A stretch of 64,000 nucleotides of DNA from JBDSLU01 sp039916225 (GTDB lineage: Bacteria > Acidobacteriota > Vicinamibacteria > Vicinamibacterales > Vicinamibacteraceae): the NCBI GenBank assembly GCA_039916225.1, contig JBDSLU010000366.1, forward strand, positions 1 through 64,000, in the 5' to 3' direction. How positions within the stretch are numbered: the stretch's first letter is position 1; every line of letters starts with the position of its first letter. Positions 1 to 11,260 of the stretch are shown one piece after another. The notes beneath the pieces were generated by a model that searched no databases, was not told where the DNA came from, and saw nothing but the letters and a program-made list of their open reading frames with translations. Both the position numbers and the translations under genes were made by a program.

Positions 1-152
1 GCGGGACTCGGGGCGGGCTGGGCCGCTGCCGGCGGAGCCGGCGGGGGCTGTGCGGGGGCGGGCGCCCCCTGTCCGAATCCGGACATGGGAACCGCCGCCA
101 TCACGAGCGCCACGAGCGCGGCTCGCACTACGACATCAGGCCGGGTGTGCAT
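1..152 (-). CDS. N-terminus of an exported protein (runs off the left edge)
   Basis: Only the first 50 codons lie in the window, and they are open to the edge. The minus-strand translation begins MHTRPDVVVRAALVALVMAA and continues through VPMSGFGQG into a run made almost only of Pro, Ala and Gln. This is a signal peptide followed by a Pro/Ala-rich linker, a common start for periplasmic or outer-membrane proteins in this group. A GGAG ribosome-binding site lies about 10 bases before the ATG. It is divergent from the S9 peptidase gene. The mature domain is outside the window, so no function can be assigned. Confidence 0.6.
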   Translation of the reverse strand, partial: MHTRPDVVVRAALVALVMAAVPMSGFGQGAPAPAQPPPAPPAAAQPAPSP

Positions 153-340
153 CTTCGACAATCTCCAGGGAAGTCTCTCGCGGCGCGGGCCGTGTCGGCC
201 CCGAACCGTCCGCGCTGCTCAATGCAAGAAGCAGGGCGTCGCGGACGTGGCCGGAACCGAACAGATAGACGCACCGGGCCGGCCTGCGGTTCGCCGGGGC
301 CAGCCGGGGTCGAATTGTATAGGAGGCTGAGTATAGTAAG
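153..340. other. Divergent intergenic region
   Basis: This gap separates the leftward exported-protein gene from the rightward S9 peptidase. Only short, biased reading frames are present, and I see no convincing gene. A locally AT-richer stretch (about 311-340, including TTGTATAGGAGG and GAGTATAGTAAG) directly precedes the hairpin element at 341 and is the most likely promoter area, but no clean -35/-10 pair can be named. Confidence 0.35.
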
Positions 341-495
341 GGCCCGGTCAGGAACAGGTTGGTCATTGTGGGCGTCGAGGCGCCCGCCAGGCAAGGCGCG
401 AGGAGCGCGCATACCGGGCGTATGAAAGCGACGAGCAACGCAGCATGGCGGGATGCATCGGCGGCCACAATGATCGAGCTGTTCCTGACCGGCCC
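341..495 (+). repeat. Interspersed hairpin element, copy A (candidate structured RNA)
   Basis: Bases 341-371 pair with 465-495 as a stem of about 31 positions. G-T combinations would be wobble pairs in RNA, leaving only two or three true mismatches. Inside lie motifs shared with copies B and C: GAGGCGCCCG, CAAGGCGCGAGGAG, GCGACGAGCAACG and GGCGGGATGCATCG. A small hairpin CATAC..GTATG sits in the middle. The outer stem has a different sequence from the other copies but still pairs. The element ends 9 bases before the likely ATG of the S9 peptidase and lies in its sense direction. Confidence 0.75.
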
Positions 496-504
496 CTGAG
501 CGCT

Positions 505-2982
<2,478 letters not shown>

Positions 2983-3006
2983 CCCCTTCCTGGAGTCCAT
3001 CTGGCC

Positions 3007-3582
3007 GTGCAGCCTGACGCCGTCCTCTCGCTCTTCCGCTCCGTGAGTGCGCTCCTCGAAGGCCACTTCCGCCTGTCCTCGGGCCTGCACAGCAACGGCT
3101 ACATGCAGTCGGCGCTGGTGCTGCAGCATCCCGAGCACGCCGCCGCGCTCGGCCGGGCGCTGGCCGACGCCGTGCGTAAGCTCGATCCGCATGTCGTGCT
3201 GTCGCCGGCCCTCGGCGGCCTGATCATCGGCCACGAGGTGGCGCGCGCCCTCGGCGTCCGCGCCATCTTCGCCGAGCGCGTCGACGGCGTGCTGACGCTG
3301 CGGCGCGGCTTCTCGCTGGCCGCCGCCGAACGCGTGCTGGTGGTCGAGGACGTGGTCACGACCGGCAAGTCGACCCGCGAGACTATCGCCGTCGCCGAGG
3401 CCGCTGGCGCGACGGTGGTCGGCGCCGCCGGGATCATCAACCGTGGCGGCGACGTCGATCTCGGCGTCCCCTTCACGGCCCTGGCGTCGGTGTCGTTCCC
3501 GACCTGGCCGGCCGACCAGCTCCCGGAGTGGCTGGCTGCAGTGCCAGTCACCAAGCCGGGGTCGCGCCCCGGCGCGAAGTAA
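3007..3582 (+). CDS. pyrE: Orotate phosphoribosyltransferase
   Basis: A cytoplasmic enzyme that joins orotate to PRPP to give orotidine 5'-monophosphate in pyrimidine synthesis. The 191-residue product carries the PRPP-binding signature VLVVEDVVTTGKST at about residues 112-125 and the N-terminal FRLSSGLHSNGYMQ stretch typical of PyrE. Its length is slightly short of the usual 200-215 but complete. The start is GTG at 3007. It lies 24 bases after the S9 peptidase and 61 bases before truA, all in one direction, so it may share a transcript with them. Confidence 0.95.
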   Translation: MQPDAVLSLFRSVSALLEGHFRLSSGLHSNGYMQSALVLQHPEHAAALGRALADAVRKLDPHVVLSPALGGLIIGHEVARALGVRAIFAERVDGVLTLRRGFSLAAAERVLVVEDVVTTGKSTRETIAVAEAAGATVVGAAGIINRGGDVDLGVPFTALASVSFPTWPADQLPEWLAAVPVTKPGSRPGAK

Positions 3583-3590
3583 CTTCCCTT

Positions 3591-3631
3591 ACGACTCCGG
3601 AGTCGTCAATGGGGGCCAATGACTCCGGAGT
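3591..3631. repeat. Paired ACTCCGGAGT palindromes
   Basis: The gap between pyrE and truA contains a perfect 16-base palindrome ACGACTCCGGAGTCGT (3591-3606) and, 15 bases on, a second copy of the ACTCCGGAGT core (3622-3631). Both are followed by similar bases (CGTCAAT / TGTTCC). Either arm could fold, or the pair could bind a dimeric regulator. There is no T-tract, so this is not an ordinary terminator. Confidence 0.55.
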
Positions 3632-3643
3632 TGTTCCGTTCCA

Positions 3644-4408
3644 ATGTCTGAGCCCCGCACCTTCAAGCTGACGCTGGCCTACGACGGCACCGGCCTGGTC
3701 GGCTGGCAGCGGCAGGCCGAGGGCACGTCCGTCCAGGGCCTCCTCGAGGACGCCCTGACCCGGCTCACCGCGACGGCCGGGGTGACGGTGACCGGCGCCG
3801 GCCGTACGGACGCCGGCGTCCACGCCCGCGGCCAGGTCGCCAGCGTGACCCTGGCCACGCGGCTGGCGGCGGCGGATCTGCAGCGTGGCGCCAACGCGCT
3901 CCTGCCGCCGGCCGTCCGCGTGCTTGCGGCCGAGGTGGTGGAGCCGGGCTTCCACGCGCGCTTCGGCGCCAAGGAGAAGCGCTATGCCTACCATGCGGTC
4001 CTCGGCCCGCTCATCTCGCCCTTCGACGTCCGCTACGCCTGGCATATTCCGTTTCCCCTCGACGTCGCGGCGATGCGGGCGGCGCTGCCGCTGCTGCAAG
4101 GTCGCCACGATTTCGCCGCATTTCAGTCAACAGGGTCCGATATACAAGACACTGTGCGGACGCTGAGCGAGGCGCGGCTCGACGAAGACGCGGCGGAGGG
4201 GGGCGGCACGCGCCTGGTGCTCACCCTGGCCGGCGACGGATTCCTGCGGCACATGGTGCGGGCCATCGCCGGGAGCCTGGTTGAAGTCGGCCGCGGCCGC
4301 TGGCCGGCCGGCCAGATCGGCGGGATTCTGGCCTCGGCGGACCGGGCCCAGGCCGGCCCGACCGCCCCCGCGCACGGCCTGTTCCTGGTGTCGGTTCGAT
4401 ACTGGTGA
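3644..4408 (+). CDS. truA: tRNA pseudouridine(38-40) synthase
   Basis: Converts uridines 38, 39 and 40 in the tRNA anticodon arm to pseudouridine. The 254-residue product has the catalytic-loop motif GRTDAGVHA with the conserved Asp at residue 56 and the TruA opening FKLTLAYDGTGLVGWQRQ. Length is normal for the family. Its TGA stop (4406-4408) shares its last base with the first base of hairpin element B, which fills the gap to uppS. Confidence 0.96.
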   Translation: MSEPRTFKLTLAYDGTGLVGWQRQAEGTSVQGLLEDALTRLTATAGVTVTGAGRTDAGVHARGQVASVTLATRLAAADLQRGANALLPPAVRVLAAEVVEPGFHARFGAKEKRYAYHAVLGPLISPFDVRYAWHIPFPLDVAAMRAALPLLQGRHDFAAFQSTGSDIQDTVRTLSEARLDEDAAEGGGTRLVLTLAGDGFLRHMVRAIAGSLVEVGRGRWPAGQIGGILASADRAQAGPTAPAHGLFLVSVRYW

Positions 4409-4568
4409 CAGCCCGTGGTGGAAGTGCCGCGTCGCATCGAGACGGGCGAGGCGCCCGTCGATCAAGGCGCGCGGAGTGAGAATATTGGGCGATATGCGAG
4501 CGACGAGCAACGCTGAGCGGCGGGATGCATCGCCCGTCGAATGCAGCGACACTTTCACCACGGGCTGT
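4408..4568 (+). repeat. Interspersed hairpin element, copy B (candidate structured RNA)
   Basis: The 5' arm (from ACAGCCCGTGGTGGAAGTG) pairs with the 3' arm (ending CACTTTCACCACGGGCTGT) and continues inward through GCATCGAGACGGGCG, about 38 positions with small bulges. The core matches copy C closely: GAGGCGCCCGTCG, TCAAGGCGCG, a small hairpin with ATAT/ATAT arms, GAGCGACGAGCAACG and GCGGGATGCATCGCCCG. CGCCCGTCGA occurs at both 4452 and 4531, and both copies can pair with ACGGGCG at 4442. The element begins on the truA stop and ends 17 bases before uppS. Confidence 0.8.
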
Positions 4569-4585
4569 TAAGATCCCGGTTTCGC

Positions 4586-5406
<821 letters not shown>

Positions 5407-5410
<4 letters not shown>

Positions 5411-6192
5411 CGCGCGTCCTCTCGGCGCTCGTGCTGCTGCCGGCGGTGCTCGGCATCGCGTGGTACCTGCCGCCGATCTACACCACGATCATGCTCGGCA
5501 TCATCGTCGCGCTGGCCTTCGACGAGTACGCGCGAATGGCCCGGCTCGGCAGCGACGGCTATCCGCGTGTGATCGCCGGCGCCGCGACGCTGGCCGCCTA
5601 CGTCGGCGTCTGGGCCGGGGTGCCCTTGGCGCTGGTGTTCGCCCCGGCGCTGCTCGTCGGCGCCGCCGCCGCGGTCGGCCGCGGCCGGCCCGACGAGGAC
5701 GCCATGCGCCTGGCCGCGGTCACGCTGTTCCCGCTGCTCTACATCGCCGTGCCGCTCGGCATGGCTGCGTCGCTGCACACCGATCGAGGGCCGCTGGCGC
5801 TGATGGTGCCGTTCCTGGTCGTCGTCGCCAGCGATTCGGCCCAGTACTACGGCGGGCGGACGCTGGGCCGGCGTCCGCTGGCGCCGCGCATCAGCCCGAA
5901 GAAGACCGTCGAGGGCGCCATCTCCGGGGTGCTCGTGGCCGCCGTCGCGACGCCGTTCGTGGCGCGCATCGTGACGCCGGAGGCGCCGCTGCCGCTGCTG
6001 GTGCTGCTCGGCGTGATGCTCGCGATCCTCGGCATCATGGGCGACTTGTTCGAGTCGCTGCTCAAGCGGGCCAGCGGCCTCAAGGACTCGTCCAGCCTCA
6101 TCCCCGGGCACGGTGGCATCCTCGATCGCATCGACGCGCTGCTGTTCGTGTTCCCGGCCTACGTGCTGTTCCTCCGCTACGCCCGCCTGTGA
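5407..6192 (+). CDS. cdsA: Phosphatidate cytidylyltransferase
   Basis: A membrane enzyme that makes CDP-diacylglycerol from phosphatidic acid and CTP, the branch point of phospholipid synthesis. The 261-residue protein has several hydrophobic helices and ends with the complete CdsA signature: KRASGLKDSSSLIPGHGG followed by ILDRIDALLF. The GTG start at 5407 overlaps the uppS stop by four bases. The order uppS-cdsA-dxr-rseP is a common conserved cluster, which supports each call in it. Confidence 0.95.
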
Positions 6193-6210
6193 TCGCCTGC
6201 CGGTAACCCG

Positions 6211-7407
6211 ATGGCTTCAGCCCCGATGCGCCTCGCGATCCTCGGCTCGACGGGCTCGATCGGCCAGAGCGCGCTGGCTGTCGTCGACGCCCATCCGGAT
6301 CGGCTGCAGGTGATCGGCCTCGCCGCCGGCACCAGCGCCGCGGCGCTGGCCCTCCAAGTCGAGCGCTACCGGCCGCGCGCGGCGGTGATGGCGACCGACG
6401 CGGCGTGCCAGGCGCTTCGCGCCGGGATCCCGGCCGGCGCGGCGTCTCAGCTCGATCACTGCGGCGCCGGACCCCAGGCGCTCATCGACCTCGTCACCCG
6501 CGACGACGTCGACACGGTGCTGTGCGCGTCGTCGGGCACCGCCGCGCTCGAGGCGGTGGTCGCGGCGATCACGGCCGGCAAGCGCATCGCGCTGGCCAAC
6601 AAGGAAGTGCTGGTGATGGCCGGCCGGCTGGTGATGGACCTGGCGCGGGCGCACGGCGTCGACGTACTGCCGGTCGACAGCGAGCACAACGCCATCCACC
6701 AGTGCCTGCACCGGCGCGACCCCTCGGAGGTCCGCCGGCTGATCCTGACCGCGTCGGGCGGCCCCTTCCGGCACCTGTCGGCCGAGGCGCTGGCCGGTGT
6801 CACCGTCGACGCCGCGCTGAGCCATCCGACCTGGCGGATGGGCCGCAAGATCACCATCGACTCGGCCACCCTGATGAACAAGGGCCTCGAAGTGATCGAG
6901 GCACACTGGCTGTTCGGGACCCCGACCTCGGCGATCGACGTCGTCGTGCACCCGCAGTCGGTCGTCCACTCGCTGGTCGAGCTGACCGACGGCTCGATAA
7001 TCGCCCAGCTCGGCGTGACGGACATGCGCCTGCCGATCCAGTACGCCTTTTCCTGGCCCGATCGCTGGGGCGGCGCGCTGCCGACCCTCAACCTGCTCGA
7101 CTGCCGGCGGCTGGAGTTCGAGGCCCCGGACCATGCCCGGTTCCCCTGTCTCCGGCTGGCCTACCGGGCCCTCGAAGCCGGCGATGCCTATCCCGTGGTG
7201 CTGAACGCGGCCAACGAGGTCGCGGTGGCGTCTTTCCTCGAGGGCGCGGTGCCGTTCCCGGCCATCGCCGAGAGCATCGATGCCGCCCTCGACGCGGCGG
7301 CGCGCCAGGGTGTGCAGCCGCCCGCCACATTGGCCGCCATCCGGGAACTGGATGCCTGGGCCCGCACGTATACTGGGTCGAGACTCCAGGCCGCGAGCGC
7401 CAGCTGA
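6211..7407 (+). CDS. dxr: 1-deoxy-D-xylulose 5-phosphate reductoisomerase
   Basis: Catalyses the NADPH-dependent conversion of DXP to 2-C-methyl-D-erythritol 4-phosphate, the committed step of the non-mevalonate isoprenoid pathway that ultimately feeds UppS. The 398-residue protein has the NADPH-binding GSTGSIG loop at residues 12-18, the NKEVLVMAG motif, the metal-binding VDSEHNAIHQ region and MNKGLEVIEAHWLF. Length is standard. ATG 6211 is used; ATG 6226 (MRLAIL) is a possible alternative. It lies 18 bases after cdsA. Confidence 0.96.
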   Translation: MASAPMRLAILGSTGSIGQSALAVVDAHPDRLQVIGLAAGTSAAALALQVERYRPRAAVMATDAACQALRAGIPAGAASQLDHCGAGPQALIDLVTRDDVDTVLCASSGTAALEAVVAAITAGKRIALANKEVLVMAGRLVMDLARAHGVDVLPVDSEHNAIHQCLHRRDPSEVRRLILTASGGPFRHLSAEALAGVTVDAALSHPTWRMGRKITIDSATLMNKGLEVIEAHWLFGTPTSAIDVVVHPQSVVHSLVELTDGSIIAQLGVTDMRLPIQYAFSWPDRWGGALPTLNLLDCRRLEFEAPDHARFPCLRLAYRALEAGDAYPVVLNAANEVAVASFLEGAVPFPAIAESIDAALDAAARQGVQPPATLAAIRELDAWARTYTGSRLQAASAS

Positions 7408-7430
7408 GCCGCCTCTAGGACGAGAACGAC

Positions 7431-8750
7431 GTGTCTTCCATCCTGCCGTTCATTTTCGTGCTCGGAGTCCTCGTGTTCGTGCACGAGCTCGGGCATTTCC
7501 TCCTGGCGCGCTGGCACGGTGTCCGCGTCCTGACCTTCTCCCTCGGCTTCGGTCCCAAGCTGTTCAAGTTCACGCGCGGGGACACCGAGTACTGCATCTC
7601 GATCATCCCGCTCGGCGGCTTCGTCAAGATGGCCGGCGAGACGCCCGAGGATGACGCGCCGCCGAAGAGCGACGAATTCTTCGCCAAGACCAAGTGGCAG
7701 CGCTTCCAGATCTACATCGCCGGGCCGGCGATGAACGTCCTGGCGGCGTTCCTGATCATGATCGGCGTCTACCTCAATGGCGCCACCGAGCCCTCCTACC
7801 AGCGCACGGCGGTCGAGGTCGGCCGCGTGATCGAGGGGTCGTCGGCGGCCAAGGCCGGCATCAAGATCGGTGACCGGCTGATCCGGATCGCCGGCAACGA
7901 CACGCCGACCTGGGGCGACTATCAGAAGGCGATGATGCTCGCGGCCGGGCGCGAGATCGAGGTCGTGCTGGTCCGGCAGGGCGCCGAGCAGACGCTCCAC
8001 TTCACCCCCGACCTGATCAAGGAAATCCACGCCGCCGACCTGGGTGTCCGGCCGATGCAGCACCTGCGGCTCGGCACCACTACCCCGGGCGAGCCAGCCG
8101 ACAAGGCCGGCCTCAAGGCGGGCGACGTCGTGCTCGCCGTCAACGGTGCCGCGGCTGACGCCGAAACCACCCTCGAGGCGTTGAAGAACAACGTCGGCAA
8201 GCCGCTGACCCTCCGGGTGCGGCGCGACGGCGCCGAGCGCGACTTCACCGTGACGCCGATCCCCCGCGCCGACGGGACTGGGCGGGTCGGTGTCGAGGTC
8301 CGCTTCGAGCAGTCCACGGTCAAGGCGACCGGCTTCCTCGACGCCGTCCGTCTCAGCTACCACCACAACCTCGAATCAGCCGGCCTCGTCTTCAAGACGC
8401 TGCGCGGCTTGTTCCTCGGCGAGGCCTCGCCCAAGCAGTTGACCGGCTTCATCGGCATCGCCCGGGCGTCCGGGGCGATGGCCGCCGAAGGCGCCGGATC
8501 TCTCTTCATGTTCATGGCCATGCTGTCCATGAACCTGGCCATCCTCAACCTGCTGCCGATCCCGATGCTCGACGGCGGGCACATCTTCATCATGATGCTC
8601 GAGGGGCTGGCCCGCCGCGACTTCAGCCTGCGCGTCAAGGAACGCCTGCTGATGGCCGGCTTCGTCCTGGTGATGACGCTGATGGTGACGGTGATCTACA
8701 ACGACCTGATGCGCATCGAGTGGATCGAGAAGCTCGTTCCCTGGCGCTAG
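7431..8750 (+). CDS. rseP: Site-2 intramembrane zinc protease RseP
   Basis: An M50 metalloprotease of the inner membrane that cleaves transmembrane segments, typically of anti-sigma factors and leftover signal peptides. The 439-residue protein has HELGH (residues 18-22) in the first membrane helix, two PDZ-like regions around residues 110-290 (VIEGSSAAKAGIKIGD and a second PADKAGLKAGDVV), and the third zinc ligand in LLPIPMLDGGH. The start is GTG 7431, 23 bases after dxr. It closes the uppS-cdsA-dxr-rseP run. Confidence 0.95.
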   Translation: MSSILPFIFVLGVLVFVHELGHFLLARWHGVRVLTFSLGFGPKLFKFTRGDTEYCISIIPLGGFVKMAGETPEDDAPPKSDEFFAKTKWQRFQIYIAGPAMNVLAAFLIMIGVYLNGATEPSYQRTAVEVGRVIEGSSAAKAGIKIGDRLIRIAGNDTPTWGDYQKAMMLAAGREIEVVLVRQGAEQTLHFTPDLIKEIHAADLGVRPMQHLRLGTTTPGEPADKAGLKAGDVVLAVNGAAADAETTLEALKNNVGKPLTLRVRRDGAERDFTVTPIPRADGTGRVGVEVRFEQSTVKATGFLDAVRLSYHHNLESAGLVFKTLRGLFLGEASPKQLTGFIGIARASGAMAAEGAGSLFMFMAMLSMNLAILNLLPIPMLDGGHIFIMMLEGLARRDFSLRVKERLLMAGFVLVMTLMVTVIYNDLMRIEWIEKLVPWR

Positions 8751-8768
8751 GCCGGCCACCGTCAAGTC

Positions 8769-8820
8769 CCAACCGCCAATAGCCAACCGCCAATAGCCGA
8801 CCGCCAACAGCCAACTCCCA
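8769..8820 (+). repeat. 14-base tandem repeat, 3.7 units
   Basis: CCAACCGCCAATAG occurs twice exactly (8769, 8783) and once with two changes (8797, CCGACCGCCAACAG), followed by a partial unit CCAACTCCCA (8811-8820). The last 11 bases, CCAACTCCCAA (8811-8821), are the exact reverse complement of TTGGGAGTTGG at 8852-8862. The C-rich array and the G-rich block downstream can therefore form a hairpin across the annotated start codon of the next gene. Confidence 0.8.
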
Positions 8821-9585
8821 ATGCGAGCTCATCTGCCGCAGCTTCTCAGGTTTGGGAGTTGGGACTTGGGACTTGGGAGTTGGAAGTGGCTGTTGGGAGT
8901 CGCACTGTCGGCGATGGCGATGCCAGTGGCGCAGTCGCCTTCGTCTCCGCCGGCGTCGGCCGCCGCCCGCTGGCCGCCGCTGACGTTCGCCCCGCCCAAC
9001 GTCGAACGCACCGACCCCACGCTGGCGCGCCTCCGCGATCAGCTGCTCGCCGCGATCCGCGAGCGGCGCCTCGACGGAGTGAAGGCGTTGATGGCGCCGA
9101 CGATTCGCGATCAGGATGCCGAGGTGCCGGCCCAGGAGGTCCTGGACAGCTTCGGCCCGCTCGAGCCCGGCACACCGCCCGGCGACGAGTGGCAGGCCCT
9201 CGAACAGGCGCTGCGCCTCGGCGGCATCCGCCGCGGCAACCTCTACGTCGTGCCGTTCATCGAGCGATCGGCGTCGCTGTGGAAGGCGCGCGACGAGCGG
9301 CTGTTCATCGCCGGCCGCGACGTGCCGGTGCGCGCCAACGCCGATCCGTCGGCGTCCGTCGTGAGCCGCCTGTCCCATGCGCTGCTGCAGGAGGCCGTCG
9401 GCGTGCCGACGCGGCCCGGTGAGGCGGGCGCCGACTGCGCGGACTGGACGCCGGTGCTCGACGCCGAGCGGATGCTGGCCTGGGTCTGCACCGCCGACAC
9501 GCGTCCCGTCAGCGGCCTCTACTACGCCTTCGCGCGCACCGGAGGCGCGTGGAAGCTGACCCGCATCTACGCAATCCCCGAGTAG
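8821..9585 (+). CDS. Exported protein with SH3-like C-terminal domain
   Basis: A secreted or periplasmic protein of unknown role. As drawn from ATG 8821 it has 254 residues, but the first 24 or so codons are made of repeat DNA (FGSWDLGLGSW is the translated G-rich repeat). The hydrophobic signal segment (LLGVALSAMAMPVA) starts just after, so the true start may be a non-ATG codon near 8890-8893. Residues from about 160 on (DVPVRANADPSASVVSRLSH, then WVC) look like a bacterial SH3 domain, often used to bind cell-wall peptides. It follows rseP by 70 bases. Function unassigned. Confidence 0.7.
   Translation: MRAHLPQLLRFGSWDLGLGSWKWLLGVALSAMAMPVAQSPSSPPASAAARWPPLTFAPPNVERTDPTLARLRDQLLAAIRERRLDGVKALMAPTIRDQDAEVPAQEVLDSFGPLEPGTPPGDEWQALEQALRLGGIRRGNLYVVPFIERSASLWKARDERLFIAGRDVPVRANADPSASVVSRLSHALLQEAVGVPTRPGEAGADCADWTPVLDAERMLAWVCTADTRPVSGLYYAFARTGGAWKLTRIYAIPE
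8854..8877 (+). other. G-quadruplex-capable motif
   Basis: Four GGG tracts (8854, 8861, 8868, 8875) are separated by loops of exactly four bases (AGTT, ACTT, ACTT). This satisfies the usual G3-N1-7 rule for an intramolecular quadruplex. It lies on the coding strand a dozen codons after the annotated start of the SH3-like gene. Folding in DNA or mRNA is an inference. Confidence 0.6.
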
Positions 9586-9600
9586 ACCGATGCCTACCTG

Positions 9601-10287
9601 CTACTGCGCGGGCAGCTTGCTGAGGGCCATCGAATCGGCCAGCGTGTGCAGCACCTTGGGATCGTCGATGTGGTTGCCTTCGATCTCGACGATGTAGCGC
9701 TTGTTGGCGACCAGCGTCAGCTCGCCGTTCTTGGAGTCGGTGTTCCACTTCTCGAGGCCGGGGAAGCCGGCGACCTTGACGGCCTTCTCGTAGCCGGTCT
9801 CGGTCTCCTTCTCGTAGCCCATGTTGCTGACCCACGAGAACGGCACCAGCATCAACGCGTTGTAAGCGCTGTCGGTGATCTTGACGCGGATCTCGGCGTC
9901 GCCCTTCTTGTAGCGGACGCCGGCGGTCGACATCTTGAACGGCGCGGTCATGGTCTCGCCCGTAGCCTTCATCTTCTCCCAGCCAGCGAGGTCGACGAAG
10001 CTGGCCTGCAGATCGCGGAACGACACCGGATCGACGGTCTTGCCGCCGTTGGCGACGCCGGCCGCGGCCCCGAGGCCCTTGGCGAGCGCCTCCATGCCGG
10101 CGGCCATCCCCTCGGCGCCCTTCTCGGCCGCCTTCTGGGCCTCGGTGCCGGCCTTCTCCATCTGCTTGGCGGCCTCTTGCAGCTGCTTGGCGGCTTCTTC
10201 CTGGCGCTTCTGCTCGGCCGACTTGCCGCAGGCAGTGGCGGCGACGAGAGCCAGGGTCAGGCCCGTGGCGGTGAACAGCTTCGACAT
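9601..10287 (-). CDS. Putative lipoprotein with N-terminal coiled coil
   Basis: A 228-residue protein of unknown function. It has a lipoprotein signal peptide ending in the lipobox ATAC (Cys about 20), followed by a Lys/Glu/Ala/Gln-rich helical stretch (about residues 21-65, likely coiled coil), then a soluble domain rich in beta character. The modified Cys suggests membrane anchoring facing the periplasm. GGAG precedes the ATG at 10287. It converges on the SH3-like gene (15 bases between stops) and lies 32 bases downstream of the VWFA gene, possibly on the same transcript. Confidence 0.75.
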   Translation of the reverse strand: MSKLFTATGLTLALVAATACGKSAEQKRQEEAAKQLQEAAKQMEKAGTEAQKAAEKGAEGMAAGMEALAKGLGAAAGVANGGKTVDPVSFRDLQASFVDLAGWEKMKATGETMTAPFKMSTAGVRYKKGDAEIRVKITDSAYNALMLVPFSWVSNMGYEKETETGYEKAVKVAGFPGLEKWNTDSKNGELTLVANKRYIVEIEGNHIDDPKVLHTLADSMALSKLPAQ

Positions 10288-10319
10288 CGCGAGTACTCCT
10301 CTGACGTGACGAACGAGTC

Positions 10320-11231
10320 CTACTTGCTGACGGGCGTGGGCTGGGTAATCGCCGTCGCCACGTAGCTGCGCCGGGCCCGCGCCTTGTTGGCCGGATCCTT
10401 GGACCGCACCTCGAGCTTGTGCACCTTGCCGTCCAGGTTCTTCGGGGTGAAAGCGAGCAGGTACTGGCTATGCAGCTCCTGCGCGACGCGCGTGAAGGCC
10501 GGACCCAGTTCCTCGGTTTTCTTCAGCTCGAAGTAGCCGCCGCCCGTTTCGTCGGCGATGCGCCGCAGGCCGCCGGCCGGGCGCGTGCGCGTCCGCTGGC
10601 CCGGGCCCGACATGTAGACGCTCTCCAGGCCGATGGCGTAAATCATCACTTCGTCGGCGCGGGCGTGATCGATCACCTTGCCCTGGCTGCTGCTCGACCC
10701 CTGGTCGTCGCCGTCGGTGAAGAGCACGATGACGCGGCGGCCCTCGACGCCCTTCAGCCGCTCGAGGCTCTGATCGGCGGCGTCCCACAGGCGGGTCGCG
10801 TTGCCGAAATCGAGCTCGCGGATGGAGCTCGACAGGTCGTCGCGGTCGTTGGTGAATCCGGTGCTCGCGAACTCGACCTTGTTGTTGAACGCGCCGACCA
10901 TCGCCTTGTCTTCCGGCAGCAGACGGATGATGAACTGCTCGGCCGCCGCCTTCATGAGGTCGAGGTTGAGCGTCATGCTGCCGCTCGTGTCGAGCATCAC
11001 CACCGACGTGATCGGGCGGATGGTGTTGTCGAACACCGAGATTTCCTGCGGCACTCCGTTGTCGAGGACGGTGAAATCGTCCTTCGACAGGTTGGGGACG
11101 AGCCGCCCGGCGTTGTCGGTGACGGTGATGTAGAGGGGCACCGTCTGGGTGCCGGAACGGAAGGTCGGCTGCTGCGCCCCGAGGGCCACCGACACACCGA
11201 GTACGAACGCTGCCGAGAGCCAACCACGCAT
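10320..11231 (-). CDS. VWFA-related exported protein (acidobacterial type)
   Basis: A 303-residue exported protein with a signal peptide (MRGWLSAAFVLGVSVALGAQ) and one von Willebrand A domain. The metal-binding MIDAS motif is DTSGSM at about residues 80-85, with the supporting FTDGDDQ later. The preceding segment (VTVTDNAGRLVPNLSKDDF) is the conserved opening of the VWFA-related family that is expanded in Acidobacteria. A role in protein-protein contacts at the cell surface is likely, but the partner is unknown. It is divergent from the PIG-L gene, with 29 bases between starts. Confidence 0.88.
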   Translation of the reverse strand: MRGWLSAAFVLGVSVALGAQQPTFRSGTQTVPLYITVTDNAGRLVPNLSKDDFTVLDNGVPQEISVFDNTIRPITSVVMLDTSGSMTLNLDLMKAAAEQFIIRLLPEDKAMVGAFNNKVEFASTGFTNDRDDLSSSIRELDFGNATRLWDAADQSLERLKGVEGRRVIVLFTDGDDQGSSSSQGKVIDHARADEVMIYAIGLESVYMSGPGQRTRTRPAGGLRRIADETGGGYFELKKTEELGPAFTRVAQELHSQYLLAFTPKNLDGKVHKLEVRSKDPANKARARRSYVATAITQPTPVSK

Positions 11232-11260
11232 GAGTCGAGCTTAGCAGATAGACTCGGGGC

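Noticed and set aside
341..495. Possible IS-derived miniature element with terminal inverted repeats and target duplication
   Set aside because: The ends of the three copies do not share terminal sequences as a MITE family should (copy A differs completely), and no target-site duplication was seen. A structured hairpin explains the data better.
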